Assembly (NCBI GenBank): GCA_007130045.1
Contig: SLTG01000092.1
Coordinates: 1-47,021, forward strand
DNA from: Opitutales bacterium
GTDB lineage: Bacteria > Verrucomicrobiota > Verrucomicrobiia > Opitutales > T3Sed10-336
Reading direction: 5' to 3'
Length of the DNA stretch: 47,021 bases
Shown here: piece after piece, positions 8,639 through 17,073 of the stretch
Position numbering within the stretch: position 1 is the first letter of the stretch
Layout of the letters: the number at the start of each line of letters is the position of its first letter
Translations under genes and position numbers: made by a program
The notes under the pieces: model-generated
Databases searched by the model: none
Told to the model about the DNA's origin: nothing
What the model saw: only the letters and a program-made list of their open reading frames with translations

Positions 8639-9046
8639 ATGGCGCTTGAACTTCCCACAGGGGGATATCTTATCGGACTGGGAACCGACATTGTCGATGT
8701 CGAGCGGATTCGACGCGTGATGGAACGGCAGGGTGATCGGTTTATCAAGCGGGTCTATACGGAGGAGGAGCAGGCATACTGTTTCGGTATGAAGCACCCG
8801 CACAAACATCTTGCGGCGCGGTTCGCGGCCAAGGAGGCGGTGTCGAAGGCATTTACGACGGGAATCGGCGCGCGGCTCGGCTGGACTTCGGTTTCCGTTT
8901 ACAACGGGGAGAGAGGCGAACCCCACATCAGGCTCGACGCGAAGGGGGAGTCGCTTCTGCGCGAGATCGGGGCGTCACGCGTGTGGATCAGTCTTTCTCA
9001 CACAGACACGCTCGCACAGGCGGTAGCGGCCATCCTGAAGGATTGA
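8639..9046 (+). CDS. acpS: Holo-[acyl-carrier-protein] synthase
   Basis: A 135-residue trimeric phosphopantetheinyl transferase that activates ACP using CoA. The Mg-binding Asp17 lies in GLGTDIVDVERI (13-24), and RFAAKEAVSKA (61-71) supplies Glu66 and Lys70. WISLSHTD near the C-terminus is also diagnostic. The start ATG follows GATTGAGGT, a usable ribosome binding site. The protein has an N-terminal extension of about 10 residues over the shortest family members. It follows pdxJ, with nnr about 450 bases further on, a conserved neighbourhood in many bacteria. Confidence 0.96.
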   Translation: MALELPTGGYLIGLGTDIVDVERIRRVMERQGDRFIKRVYTEEEQAYCFGMKHPHKHLAARFAAKEAVSKAFTTGIGARLGWTSVSVYNGERGEPHIRLDAKGESLLREIGASRVWISLSHTDTLAQAVAAILKD

Positions 9047-9119
9047 TCCGGAGCAGTCACCGAAATGACCCGGTGCGGCGCTTATTTATCCCTGACGCGA
9101 CGGCGTGCGATCTCGCGCG

Positions 9120-9377
9120 TTACATCCGGGACTGTTCATCGGTTTCAGAGTGTTGTTTATTCCAACGGCTGACCGCGCCCAGGATCAGAATAACGAGACC
9201 GGAAAAAAGAAGGAGAACTCCCGCCGCGGTCGCGATGTCGTGAACGAGCGCCCGCTGCTGTAGTTCCTGTTCGATATTTTCGAACCCGGGGCGTTCCCGG
9301 GTCCCGAAATAGATAAACATGGCCATGCCGATCGCCAGGCAGACCGTTCCGAAGACGATTTGAATTCTTTGTTTCAT
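9120..9377 (-). CDS. Small two-helix membrane protein, DUF3185-like
   Basis: 85 residues from the ATG at 9377, chosen because GGAAG lies 6 bases upstream; a GTG four codons earlier is less likely. Two hydrophobic segments are seen: residues about 5-25 (IVFGTVCLAIGMAMFIYFG) and about 47-69 (AAGVLLLFSGLVILILGAV). A charged loop lies between them, with a polar C-terminal tail. The pattern resembles the DUF3185 family of inner-membrane proteins of unknown function; that assignment is tentative. It is encoded opposite to acpS and nnr and is therefore a separate transcription unit. No function is proposed. Confidence 0.7.
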   Translation of the reverse strand: MKQRIQIVFGTVCLAIGMAMFIYFGTRERPGFENIEQELQQRALVHDIATAAGVLLLFSGLVILILGAVSRWNKQHSETDEQSRM

Positions 9378-9498
9378 CGTGACTTCCACCGGTCAACTGC
9401 TGAATCGAGGATAACGGAATCGCAATCATAAAGCGGAGGATTCGGCGGGCCGGTTCTGATGTTTACGCCGGTTGGGAATTCGTATTGGATTGGCGTTC

Positions 9499-11127
9499 AT
9501 GAAGAAGGTGATGCATCCCGTCCTTTCGTGCGCCGAAGCAATGGAGTGGGAAAAGAGTTTGCTGGCGGGTGAGGAGAAGAAGGAGTGGCGCGCGATGTCG
9601 TCGGCCGGCCGGAAGATCGGGCGGGCGGTACTGGAGGACTGGCGCGAGACGCGCGGGCAGGGTACGGTTGCGAACATTCTGGTTTTTGCCGGAAAGGGGC
9701 ACAACGCGGGAGATGCCCTGATCGCGGCTGAAGAAATCCTGCGGCGGCACGATTCCCTTCGTGTCGCGGTGGTCTTTGTGACGGGCGAAATCCCGAATCG
9801 GCCGTTGGTCAGGCGGGCGTGGAGGAACCTGCAGCATGCCGCGCGTGAAAGGGTGGAGGCGAGCGCGCTCCCGGCGGACGATTCCGCGGGGGATTGGCTG
9901 GAAGCAAAGTTCGGCGGGATCGAGTGGGATGTCTGTATCGACGGAATTCTGGGGATGCAGTTTAGACCGCCGCTGCGGGCGCCTCTTGACGGGGTCATCG
10001 GTTGGGTCAACCGGCACCCCGGCATCGTCTTGCGGGCGGCGGTGGATCTGCCGAGCGGCATCGGCGACGAATCGGCGGAGGAGCCGTTTCGGGCGGATTT
10101 CACGTACATGCCGGGAACCGTGAAGCGGCCCGTCTTCCTGCCTGATTCGGCTCAGTGGACCGGTCGATTGCGGTATCTCGACATCGGGTTTTTCGAGCAG
10201 TCCGGTGATCTTGTTGCGACGGCGTCCGGCAGTGGCGAATCGGGCGCGGATATCGAACGGAAATTCGTTTGTCCGGAGATTCTCCAATCGCTTTTCCGGT
10301 TGCGCGCCCCATTGCAGCACAAGAAGAACTACGGGCACCTTTTCCTTCTGGGTGGTTCCCGCTCGATGCCCGGCGCCGTTCTCATGAGCGTCATGGCGGC
10401 GTTGCGGAGCGGGGTGGGTCTGGTGACCGGATTTGTGCCTGAGTCGCTCGTTTCCGCGTTCGCCGCCCGTGTTCCCGAAGCAATGTGGGTTCCCCTTCCG
10501 GAAACGCCCGAAGGAGGTTTGAGTCTCAATGGATTGGATCATGTTCTCGACCACCGGTTCCGTCCGGATGCCCTGGTTCTGGGGCCGGGAATGGGAACCG
10601 CGAGCGAAACGCACTCGCTGGCGGGCGGAATCCTCGCCGGTATCGCCTGTCCGGTCCTTCTCGATGCCGACGGACTGACCGTTGATCTTGTGGATGCCGC
10701 TGCGGCGCGCCAGGTGGAGGCGCCGGTCCTGTTGACTCCGCACCCGGGGGAATTTGCGCGAGTGTCTGGCGGAACGTTTGCCGAAAATGGAGAAGAGGGT
10801 TTATTAGAGTTTTGCCGTGAGAAAGGGGTTGTCGCCGCCCTGAAGGGACCTCCGTTCACCCGGGTGACCGACGGGAAAGTCCTGCTCTACTGCACCACCG
10901 GGGGACCGGTGCTCGCCCGTGGAGGCAGCGGGGATGTTCTAAGCGGGCTGCTGGGCGGGCTGCTTGCGCAAGGGGCTGGCGATCCCGTTGAGGTTGCCGC
11001 CACGGGTGTTTTCTGGCACGGCGCGGCAGCCGATGCCCTCGCCCGGGCGCGCGGGTCCACGGCGGTGACCGTGACGGGATTGCTGGAGTTCCTCGATCCT
11101 AGACCGGGGGTCGAAAATCGGAGATGA
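9499..11127 (+). CDS. nnr: Bifunctional NAD(P)H-hydrate epimerase/dehydratase
   Basis: 542 residues from ATG 9499 (a second ATG at 9511 is also possible) with two fused repair domains for hydrated NAD(P)H. The N-terminal half is YjeF_N-like: VFAGKGHNAGDALIAAEEIL corresponds to the nucleotide loop, and AAVDLPSGIG matches the family's DIPSG motif. The C-terminal half is a ribokinase-like ADP-dependent dehydratase: HLFLLGGSRSMPGA, LVLGPGMG, LLDADGLT, LLTPHPGEFARVSG and RGGSGDVLSGLLGGLLAQG are all present. The epimerase loop departs from the usual GxGNNGGDG at three positions (H, A, A). It lies downstream of pdxJ-acpS, a known association, and ends just before a strong terminator. Confidence 0.93.
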   Translation: MKKVMHPVLSCAEAMEWEKSLLAGEEKKEWRAMSSAGRKIGRAVLEDWRETRGQGTVANILVFAGKGHNAGDALIAAEEILRRHDSLRVAVVFVTGEIPNRPLVRRAWRNLQHAARERVEASALPADDSAGDWLEAKFGGIEWDVCIDGILGMQFRPPLRAPLDGVIGWVNRHPGIVLRAAVDLPSGIGDESAEEPFRADFTYMPGTVKRPVFLPDSAQWTGRLRYLDIGFFEQSGDLVATASGSGESGADIERKFVCPEILQSLFRLRAPLQHKKNYGHLFLLGGSRSMPGAVLMSVMAALRSGVGLVTGFVPESLVSAFAARVPEAMWVPLPETPEGGLSLNGLDHVLDHRFRPDALVLGPGMGTASETHSLAGGILAGIACPVLLDADGLTVDLVDAAAARQVEAPVLLTPHPGEFARVSGGTFAENGEEGLLEFCREKGVVAALKGPPFTRVTDGKVLLYCTTGGPVLARGGSGDVLSGLLGGLLAQGAGDPVEVAATGVFWHGAAADALARARGSTAVTVTGLLEFLDPRPGVENRR

Positions 11128-11137
11128 ACACGCAATA

Positions 11138-11172
11138 AAAAGCTTCCCCGGGACGTTCCCGGGGAGGCTTTT
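11138..11172. terminator. Bidirectional intrinsic terminator between nnr and lipoprotein gene
   Basis: AAAAGC-TTCCCCGGGA, loop CGT, then TCCCGGGGAG-GCTTTT form a stem of about 16 bp with one G-T pair. The A-tract and T-tract on either side let it end transcription in both directions, as needed for the convergent genes nnr (ends 11127) and the lipoprotein (ends 11206). Confidence 0.92.
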
Positions 11173-11205
11173 ACGTTATTGGAAAAATGGTCCCGGTCGT
11201 GACGG

Positions 11206-12108
11206 TCAGCGCGCGGAAACGGTGACCGGAATCCGGACCTCTTCATATCCCTGCTTCTGAATAAAGAGGGAACCGGTGCCGGGGCGTCCGCCTTCGACCG
11301 AAATATTCACCGTTTGCGAGCCTCCGGGAATAATTACCTCGGGCATAATGATGCTTTCGGGGACGTCGGTCGTCACGTCGACGTAGAGCCCTCCCGGAGG
11401 CGCTTCAGTCGGAACCCTGAAGACGAGCGTCGTCCGGTCGCCGGTTGTGAAGGAAATGCGTTCGGGTTCGACTCGAATCCTTCCCGCGTCGATCCGCAGG
11501 GTGCCGACATTCATGGAGCCTTCCGAGTCTACCAGCTGCACGGGATAATCCCGTCCATGCGGTAGGGAGGGAACGTAGAATTCGAGAGAGTTGGAGGAAT
11601 GGACAAGTGTTTCGGCAGGCTCGTCGCCCACGATGATGCGGTCTCCGTCGTTGAATCCGCGCCCGACGACACCGACCCGGCTTCCCGCCGGAGCCCGTTC
11701 GACATCGAGAGTCAATGCGTACCGGTCGGTCAGGCGGAATTCCTGGACATCGGTAATTTCCTGGCGCCTTGTGGCGACCTGGTTTTTTTCGATCTGATAG
11801 TCGATCTGGAAGTAGTACCGTGCCTGCGTGCGGTCCGCCGGAAGACGGTATTCATATTCCCAGACGTTGGGGTCCATGGCGCTTTGCTGCATCGGGTGTC
11901 CCTGACCGTCGATAATAATGTACGGTTCAATGGAGTCGGCGAGAACCTTCGTGCTGCTGGGCTCAATCATGACGCGAATGTCGTAATTCCCTGACGGGTT
12001 TTCGGGTACGGTTTCCGAAGTAAGATTCGAGACCCGAAGGTCGCATCCAACGAGAACGAGAGAGCTGATAAGAGCGGCGAGAGCGAGCTGTGTCTTGGCG
12101 ATTTTCAT
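11206..12108 (-). CDS. Lipoprotein with IPT/TIG-like and immunoglobulin-like regions
   Basis: 300 residues. The N-terminus MKIAKTQLALAALISSLVLV followed by GC is a type II signal peptide with lipobox LVGC; Cys22 would be lipidated, placing the protein in the periplasmic or outer membrane leaflet. Residues about 45-130 look like a beta-sandwich that describes a value and its variation (VWEYEYRLPADRTQARYYFQ). Residues about 140-215 fit an IPT/TIG fold (PAGSRVGVVGRGFNDGDRII). The C-terminal 80 residues form another beta-rich domain. Extracellular binding or structural role is inferred; no catalytic motif is visible. Monocistronic, ending at the shared terminator. Confidence 0.75.
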   Translation of the reverse strand: MKIAKTQLALAALISSLVLVGCDLRVSNLTSETVPENPSGNYDIRVMIEPSSTKVLADSIEPYIIIDGQGHPMQQSAMDPNVWEYEYRLPADRTQARYYFQIDYQIEKNQVATRRQEITDVQEFRLTDRYALTLDVERAPAGSRVGVVGRGFNDGDRIIVGDEPAETLVHSSNSLEFYVPSLPHGRDYPVQLVDSEGSMNVGTLRIDAGRIRVEPERISFTTGDRTTLVFRVPTEAPPGGLYVDVTTDVPESIIMPEVIIPGGSQTVNISVEGGRPGTGSLFIQKQGYEEVRIPVTVSAR

Positions 12109-12257
12109 GATGTTGCGAGTGGAAAAACTGGTTTCAGGCTGGTTTGTTTCAATTTAGGTGGATAAACTTCCCCCGACAAGCAAAAGTGTTGGAGATTCGA
12201 TTGAATCAACGGATTCTTAAAAGGTTTAGGGGATAAAGGGTCAGAGGGTAAAGAAAA

Positions 12258-13451
12258 TTAATAACGAGGCATGGACGGATCGAATTCGTCCGCCCAGGCG
12301 TCAATACCGCCCGCGACATTGGAAACGGAGGGGAAGCCTTTATTTCGCAGGTACTTAGTTGTCTGGAGACTTCTTCCGCCGTAATGGCAAAAAACCAGAA
12401 CGTGCCGGTCGCGGGGAATACTTCCGAGTTTTTCGGAGATTTCGTTCATCGGTATCGTTTCGCTGCCTTCGATACGGCAGATCTCGGTTTCGTAAGGTTC
12501 CCGTATGTCGAGGAGAAAAACCTTTGAGCGATCGGCCTTCAACAGAGATCGGGCCTTGTGGACGGAGATCTCGAGCGGCCAGGGATCGGCTTTATCCCGG
12601 TTCCCGGACGAATTCTCTTCAGCGTTTTTTCCGGCGGAGCACGAAAAATCGTAGTTTTCGGAGCGCACGGAATCGATCTCCGCCTGTTCGCCGCACAGGG
12701 GACAACCGGGATCTTTCCGCAAATTCAGACTGCGGAAGTTCATCCGAAGGGCGTCGAAGACCAGGAGACGTCCCGCCAGAAGCTCGCCGATCCCGATCAG
12801 ATACTTGATCGCTTCCATGGCCTGGATGCTTCCGATGACTCCGGGAAGGGCGCCAAAGACGCCGGCTTCCCCGCAGTTCGGGACGGCGCCGGGCCGGGGC
12901 GGTTCGGGGAACAGGCACCGGTAGCACGGGGTTCCCGCGCGTGGATTGAAGAAGGACGCCTGTCCCTCGAACTTGAAAATACTGCCGTAGACAAGCGGTT
13001 TCCCCGCGAAAAAGGCGCTGTCGTTGTTCAGGTAACGCGTGGAAAAGTTGTCGGAACCGTCCACGACAACGTCGTATTCGGAAAAGAGCCCGACGCTGTT
13101 ATCCGCGGAAACGCCTTGTTCGTGAAGGCGGATCTCCACGTGAGGATTCAGGCGATGGATCTGTTTTTCGGCCGAATCGGCCTTGAAATTCCCGACGTCG
13201 GTGGTCCCGTGGAGGATCTGGCGTTGAAGATTGTGTTCCTCGACGCGGTCGAAATCGGCCACACCGATCGTCCCGATCCCCGCCGCCGCGAGATAAAGGG
13301 ATGCGGGGCTTCCCAATCCTCCCGCGCCGACGACCAGAACCTTCGACGAACGCAGGCGTTCCTGGCCTTTCCTGCCCACCTCTTGCAGGACGATGTGCCG
13401 GCTGTAGCGGGCGAGTTCGCGCGGTGTGAGTTGGGCTGTTTCGAGTGGCAT
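12258..13451 (-). CDS. moeB: MoeB/ThiF-type adenylyltransferase with C-terminal rhodanese domain
   Basis: A 397-residue E1-like enzyme that adenylates the C-terminal glycine of a MoaD- or ThiS-type ubiquitin-like sulfur carrier. The nucleotide loop VLVVGAGGLGSP is at 38-49, followed by DFDRVEEHNLQRQ and the zinc pairs CYRC and CPLC. PNCGEAGVFGALPGVIGS is the typical segment after the first CxxC. A rhodanese domain covers about residues 295-397, with active-site Cys355 in CHYGGRS, suggesting that it also carries the persulfide (MoeBR architecture). Whether the carrier is for molybdopterin, thiamine or another sulfur pathway cannot be told, because none is encoded nearby. Confidence 0.9.
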   Translation of the reverse strand: MPLETAQLTPRELARYSRHIVLQEVGRKGQERLRSSKVLVVGAGGLGSPASLYLAAAGIGTIGVADFDRVEEHNLQRQILHGTTDVGNFKADSAEKQIHRLNPHVEIRLHEQGVSADNSVGLFSEYDVVVDGSDNFSTRYLNNDSAFFAGKPLVYGSIFKFEGQASFFNPRAGTPCYRCLFPEPPRPGAVPNCGEAGVFGALPGVIGSIQAMEAIKYLIGIGELLAGRLLVFDALRMNFRSLNLRKDPGCPLCGEQAEIDSVRSENYDFSCSAGKNAEENSSGNRDKADPWPLEISVHKARSLLKADRSKVFLLDIREPYETEICRIEGSETIPMNEISEKLGSIPRDRHVLVFCHYGGRSLQTTKYLRNKGFPSVSNVAGGIDAWADEFDPSMPRY

Positions 13452-13601
13452 GTTAAATTGTAAATCGGTGTGCGGCGTGTCGATTTATTCAACTCAGGTC
13501 CGGCAGAGTTGTCAAAATCCGCGGCGGGTCCCCGGGGTTTTTTTCGCTTCCTCTCGATCCCGCTCTTGAATTATCGTAGGAGGATCTCCAAGGACTTGTT
13601 T

Positions 13602-14690
13602 ATGAGCAAACGTTACGTAGTGATTATGGCTGGAGGGCGAGGCGAGCGTTTCTGGCCCCAGAGTCGTCTTCGGCGTCCCAAACACCTTCTCCCAATCGTG
13701 GGCGGCAAGCCCATGCTGGTGCAGACTGTCGAGCGTCTCGACGGGCTCGTGCCGCCGGAGAATATTTTCATAATCACTGGCCGCGAGCAACAGGATGCGG
13801 TGGCTTCAGTCTGCTCCATGCTTCCGGCTGAAAACATCGTCAGCGAACCTGTCGGTCGCGATACGGCCGCCGCGGTGGGGTTGGCCATGGTCATCGTCAA
13901 GCAACGCGATCCGCAGGCATCGATTGCCATGTTGCCGGCGGATCATATTATTCGTGACAGGGACGCCTTTCACTCCGTTCTCGATACGGCGTTTCAGGCG
14001 GCCGAGTCGAAACCGGTGCTGGTGACGATAGGGATTTCGCCGACGGAACCGGCAACCGGTTACGGTTACATTCACCGGGGGGAGGAGTTTATCGAAATCG
14101 GCGGCAGATCCGTATACAAGGTGAAAGGGTTTGTGGAAAAGCCCAACATCGAAACCGCGAAGCGATACCTGGATTCGGGCGATTATCTCTGGAACGCCGG
14201 TATGTTTGTCTGGACCGTCGCCGCGATTGACAAGGCGCTCGAAGAAAACGCGTCCGAACTCCACCGCAGCCTGAGGGACCTCGAGTCGGGTTTGACGGAA
14301 GGGAAATCGCTGGAAGCGGTCATGGACGAAGTCTATCCCGGGTTCGACAGGATCTCTATTGACTACGCGGTGATGGAAAAGGCGGACAACGTGGTCGTGG
14401 TGGAATCCGAGTTCGACTGGGACGACGTGGGATCGTGGCCGGCGGTGGCGCGGCACTTCAAGCCGGATCGCAGGAAGAATACCGTGCGCGGAGCGGCGCT
14501 GATCGAAGACGGGAGCGGGAACATTGTGGTTTCCGATTCGAAGCACCTGGTCACGGTATGCGGAGTGAACGACCTGATCGTGGTGCATACCGACGACGCC
14601 ACGCTGATCTGTCCCAAGGACAAAGCGCAGGACATCAAGAAGCTCGTCAAAAAGATCGGGGACGATCCGAATTGGAAATCTCATGTATGA
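13602..14690 (+). CDS. manC: Mannose-1-phosphate guanylyltransferase
   Basis: 362 residues, the size of the single-domain GMP form without the phosphomannose isomerase half. It makes GDP-mannose from mannose-1-phosphate and GTP for surface polysaccharide and glycosylation. The nucleotide motif is MAGGRGERFWPQSRLRRPKH (residues 9-28). Further family motifs are EPVGRDTAAAVGLA, LPADHII, GYGYIHRG, KGFVEKPN, LWNAGMFVW, SIDYAVMEKA and FDWDDVGSW. The start is set by AAGGA 7 bases upstream; an AGGAGG further up (13578-13583) is too far to serve. The O-antigen ligase-like gene at 28.8-30.3 kb could use its products, though it is distant. Confidence 0.95.
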   Translation: MSKRYVVIMAGGRGERFWPQSRLRRPKHLLPIVGGKPMLVQTVERLDGLVPPENIFIITGREQQDAVASVCSMLPAENIVSEPVGRDTAAAVGLAMVIVKQRDPQASIAMLPADHIIRDRDAFHSVLDTAFQAAESKPVLVTIGISPTEPATGYGYIHRGEEFIEIGGRSVYKVKGFVEKPNIETAKRYLDSGDYLWNAGMFVWTVAAIDKALEENASELHRSLRDLESGLTEGKSLEAVMDEVYPGFDRISIDYAVMEKADNVVVVESEFDWDDVGSWPAVARHFKPDRRKNTVRGAALIEDGSGNIVVSDSKHLVTVCGVNDLIVVHTDDATLICPKDKAQDIKKLVKKIGDDPNWKSHV

Positions 14691-14816
14691 AGGAGGGGAC
14701 TTTCGAACGCTCACGTCCGGCGAATATTTCCGGTTGTCGTTCTTGCCGTTCCGCGTCGAGCGCCGAAGCGGATGACGGAACCGGGATCCTCTGTCTGCCG
14801 TATCGATCAAATTGAA

Positions 14817-15299
14817 ATGCCCTGCTACCTCGGAATCGATTACGGCGAAAAGAGAATCGGCTTGAGCTGGGGCGACGAACTGGGGCTGGCGGTGCCTTTG
14901 CCTGCGGCCGTGGAGAAAACGGAGGAGGAGCGCTGGCGGCATATTGAAGGGGTTGTCGCCGACAGGCGGATCAGCGCTTTCATCGTTGGATACCCGTACA
15001 ACATGGACGGCTCCGCGGGATTCAAGGCGCGGGAAGTGGAGGAGTTTGTCGAAAAATTGAAAGGGAGGTTTTCTTTGCCCGTTCACTTCGTTGACGAGCG
15101 GTTGACATCCAGCGTGGCCGAAGATCGCTATCGGAAGCGCAAGAAGAAAGCGGACCGGAAATCCGGCGAAATCGATTCCCATGCGGCAAGCATCATTCTC
15201 CAGGACTTTCTCAACACCCGTCATCCGTCCGGAGGGCAGGGAGGGGCGAGGGAGGAGGGAGGAGTGAGGGGCGCGGGACGAGGGGCGAGGGAGGAGTGA
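14817..15299 (+). CDS. ruvX: Putative pre-16S rRNA nuclease / Holliday junction resolvase-like RuvX (YqgF)
   Basis: 160 residues from ATG 14817, where the protein aligns with the family start (LGIDYGEKRIGLSWGD). This RNase H-like protein trims the 5' end of 16S rRNA. Catalytic acidic residues are seen in GIDYGEKRIG, in VDERLTS and in the IDSHAASIIL segment. The family ends near LQDFLNTR; here about 26 further residues of Gly, Arg and Glu follow, encoded by a purine-rich repeat (see the repeat entry), so the tail is probably acquired. Upstream, the weak ribosome binding site leaves some start uncertainty. It sits between manC and truA. Confidence 0.92.
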   Translation: MPCYLGIDYGEKRIGLSWGDELGLAVPLPAAVEKTEEERWRHIEGVVADRRISAFIVGYPYNMDGSAGFKAREVEEFVEKLKGRFSLPVHFVDERLTSSVAEDRYRKRKKKADRKSGEIDSHAASIILQDFLNTRHPSGGQGGAREEGGVRGAGRGAREE

Positions 15300-15302
15300 G
15301 GG
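15241..15302 (+). repeat. Purine-rich low-complexity repeat encoding the RuvX tail
   Basis: A run of G and A broken by few other bases. A 17-base unit, GAGGGGCGAGGGAGGAG, occurs twice exactly, at 15241-15257 and 15280-15296, 39 bases (13 codons) apart. Related GGAGGAGTGAGG segments follow each copy. Both copies are in the ruvX frame and give GAREE twice; the stop TGA follows the second. Such strand-asymmetric G-rich arrays are often dispersed elements or slippage products. Confidence 0.85.
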
Positions 15303-15486
15303 AATTTGGTGGTTGTTAATTGATGTCGATCTGTGGCGACCGAGTTTACCTCGGGAATTCGCCGCCGGAATGCCGCAGTGTTCCGGGGAGAAACCGTCAC
15401 CACATGAGGAAACCGCGCGTGACAGCATCGGCGCTTTTCCGTCCCGCGAATCACCACGGTCCATTGATCGACTGAAGGGATAACCG

Positions 15487-16269
15487 ATGACTTTTCCCCT
15501 CGACCCCCTCCCCGCGACTCCCGACAATCCACGCATGCGATGGAAGTGTGTGTGCGCCTTTGACGGCCGTGAGTTCCGCGGCTGGCAGAGCCAGGCGGAC
15601 GGAAGCGGAGTGCAGGACGCCGTCGAGAAACGTCTCGGCGAAATCTTCCGGCGCCCGGTGCGCGTGCACGGATGTTCGCGCACCGATACCGGGGTCCACG
15701 CCCGCCGCTACGTGTTTCACTTCGACGCCGAGTGGCGGCATTCCAAAGAGGCGCTTCTCGCGGCGTTCAAAAGCGCACTGCCCCCGTCCGTGCTCGTGTT
15801 TTCCGCCCGGAGGGCGCCCGAGAGCTTTCACGCCCGATTTTCGTCCACCGGCAAGCGTTACGTTTACTACGTTTACCAGGGAACACCTCTTCCGTTTGAG
15901 TCACGTTACTGCGTTGCGTGTCCGGTGCGCCTGGATACGGAGAGTATGGCGGCGGCGGCCGCCGTTTTGAGAGGACGGAACGATTTCGCCGCTTACTCGG
16001 CGGACGGCGGCGACATCAAGGAGACCACGGTACGTGACCTGCGGCGCCTCGAAGTCATCCGCACGGGCCGACGCATCCGGTTTATCGCAGAGGCTGACGG
16101 ATTCCTGTACAGGATGGTTCGCAGTCTTGCCGGCGCCCTGATCCGGACGGGTGAGGGAAAGCTGTCACCCGGGCGGGTGAAAGAACTACTCGACGAAAAG
16201 GAGCGTACTCCGGAAATTCCCACCGCCCCGCCGCACGGGCTTTTCCTGGACCGCGTTTTTTACGGGTGA
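15487..16269 (+). CDS. truA: tRNA pseudouridine(38-40) synthase
   Basis: A 260-residue TruA-family enzyme that isomerises uridines 38-40 in the anticodon stem-loop. The catalytic Asp67 lies in CSRTDTGVHA (63-72). GREFRGWQSQ, the FHARFSSTGKRYVYYVY stretch and FLYRMVRSLAGALI near the C-terminus complete the family pattern. GGATAACCG before the ATG provides a ribosome binding site. The first 16 residues (rich in Pro and Thr) precede the usual family start MRWKC; an internal ATG at that point would also work. The stop overlaps the comF GTG start, so the two genes are coupled. Confidence 0.95.
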   Translation: MTFPLDPLPATPDNPRMRWKCVCAFDGREFRGWQSQADGSGVQDAVEKRLGEIFRRPVRVHGCSRTDTGVHARRYVFHFDAEWRHSKEALLAAFKSALPPSVLVFSARRAPESFHARFSSTGKRYVYYVYQGTPLPFESRYCVACPVRLDTESMAAAAAVLRGRNDFAAYSADGGDIKETTVRDLRRLEVIRTGRRIRFIAEADGFLYRMVRSLAGALIRTGEGKLSPGRVKELLDEKERTPEIPTAPPHGLFLDRVFYG

Positions 16270-17057
16270 AACGCCTTTACTCCTTACTCTGGGGCTATTT
16301 AGAACGATCTCCGGTGAATCGGTTCGCGGAAATGTTCAAAACTCAGGTTGAGAATGCGATCGACCTGTTGTATCCGCGTTCGTGTGTGCAATGTGGAGAC
16401 GCTGTCGAGGAGAGGGGCCCGTTTCCGCATTTGTGCCCGCCCTGCGTCCGGCGGATCCATTGGGTCCGGTCGCCGGCCTGCACGGTCTGCGGGTACCCGT
16501 TTTTCGGTGCGATCGAGGCCGACCGGGAATGCCCCCACTGCATCCTTCTGAGACCCGTTTTCGGTTCGGGGCGAACCGCCGTCTTGCTCAAAGGTGCGGC
16601 GCGGGAACTCGTTCACGGGATCAAGTACCGGAGAGAGATTCACCTGTTGCGGGACGTTCGTGCGGTATTGGAGCGGGCGAAGGAACTGGTCGAGTTTACT
16701 GCGGGTGCGGCGTTGGTGCCCGTGCCCCTGCATCCCCGGAAGAGACGGGAGCGGGGATTCAACCAGAGCCGCCTTCTGGCGGAGGTCCTAGCCTCGCTTT
16801 CGCCGGGCGGCGGGGTTGAGGAAGTCCTTTGCCGTACGTTGGATACGGAAACGCAGACACGGTTCGACCGTGGCGAGCGGCTCCGGAACCTCAAAAATGC
16901 TTTTGCTATTTCACCGGATTTTTCGTTGAGTAAGCGCAAACGCTACGTACTGGTGGATGATGTGTTCACAACGGGAGCGACGCTCAATTCCTGCGCAAAG
17001 GTGTTGCGAAGCAACGGTGCAAAGAGGGTGGACGTCGCAACGTTCGGGCACGGCTAG
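16266..17057 (+). CDS. comF: ComF family phosphoribosyltransferase-like protein
   Basis: 263 residues starting at a GTG that overlaps the truA stop (GTGA). An N-terminal zinc-ribbon pair is formed by CVQC, CPPC, CTVC and CPHC at about residues 41-86. The C-terminal half is a type I PRTase fold: KGAARELVHGIKYRRE, PVPLHPRKRRERGFNQS, and the PRPP loop YVLVDDVFTTGAT. ComF proteins are linked to DNA uptake during natural transformation in several bacteria and interact with primosome proteins, but the biochemical activity is unclear. Complete by length. accD follows after 16 bases on the same strand. Confidence 0.92.
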   Translation: MKRLYSLLWGYLERSPVNRFAEMFKTQVENAIDLLYPRSCVQCGDAVEERGPFPHLCPPCVRRIHWVRSPACTVCGYPFFGAIEADRECPHCILLRPVFGSGRTAVLLKGAARELVHGIKYRREIHLLRDVRAVLERAKELVEFTAGAALVPVPLHPRKRRERGFNQSRLLAEVLASLSPGGGVEEVLCRTLDTETQTRFDRGERLRNLKNAFAISPDFSLSKRKRYVLVDDVFTTGATLNSCAKVLRSNGAKRVDVATFGHG

Positions 17058-17073
17058 AATTTTTTAGGATAAT

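Noticed and set aside
13806-15683. Open frame of 625 codons on the minus strand across manC, ruvX and truA
   Set aside because: It spans three well-supported genes on the other strand; the translation is Arg/His/Pro-rich and has no motif.
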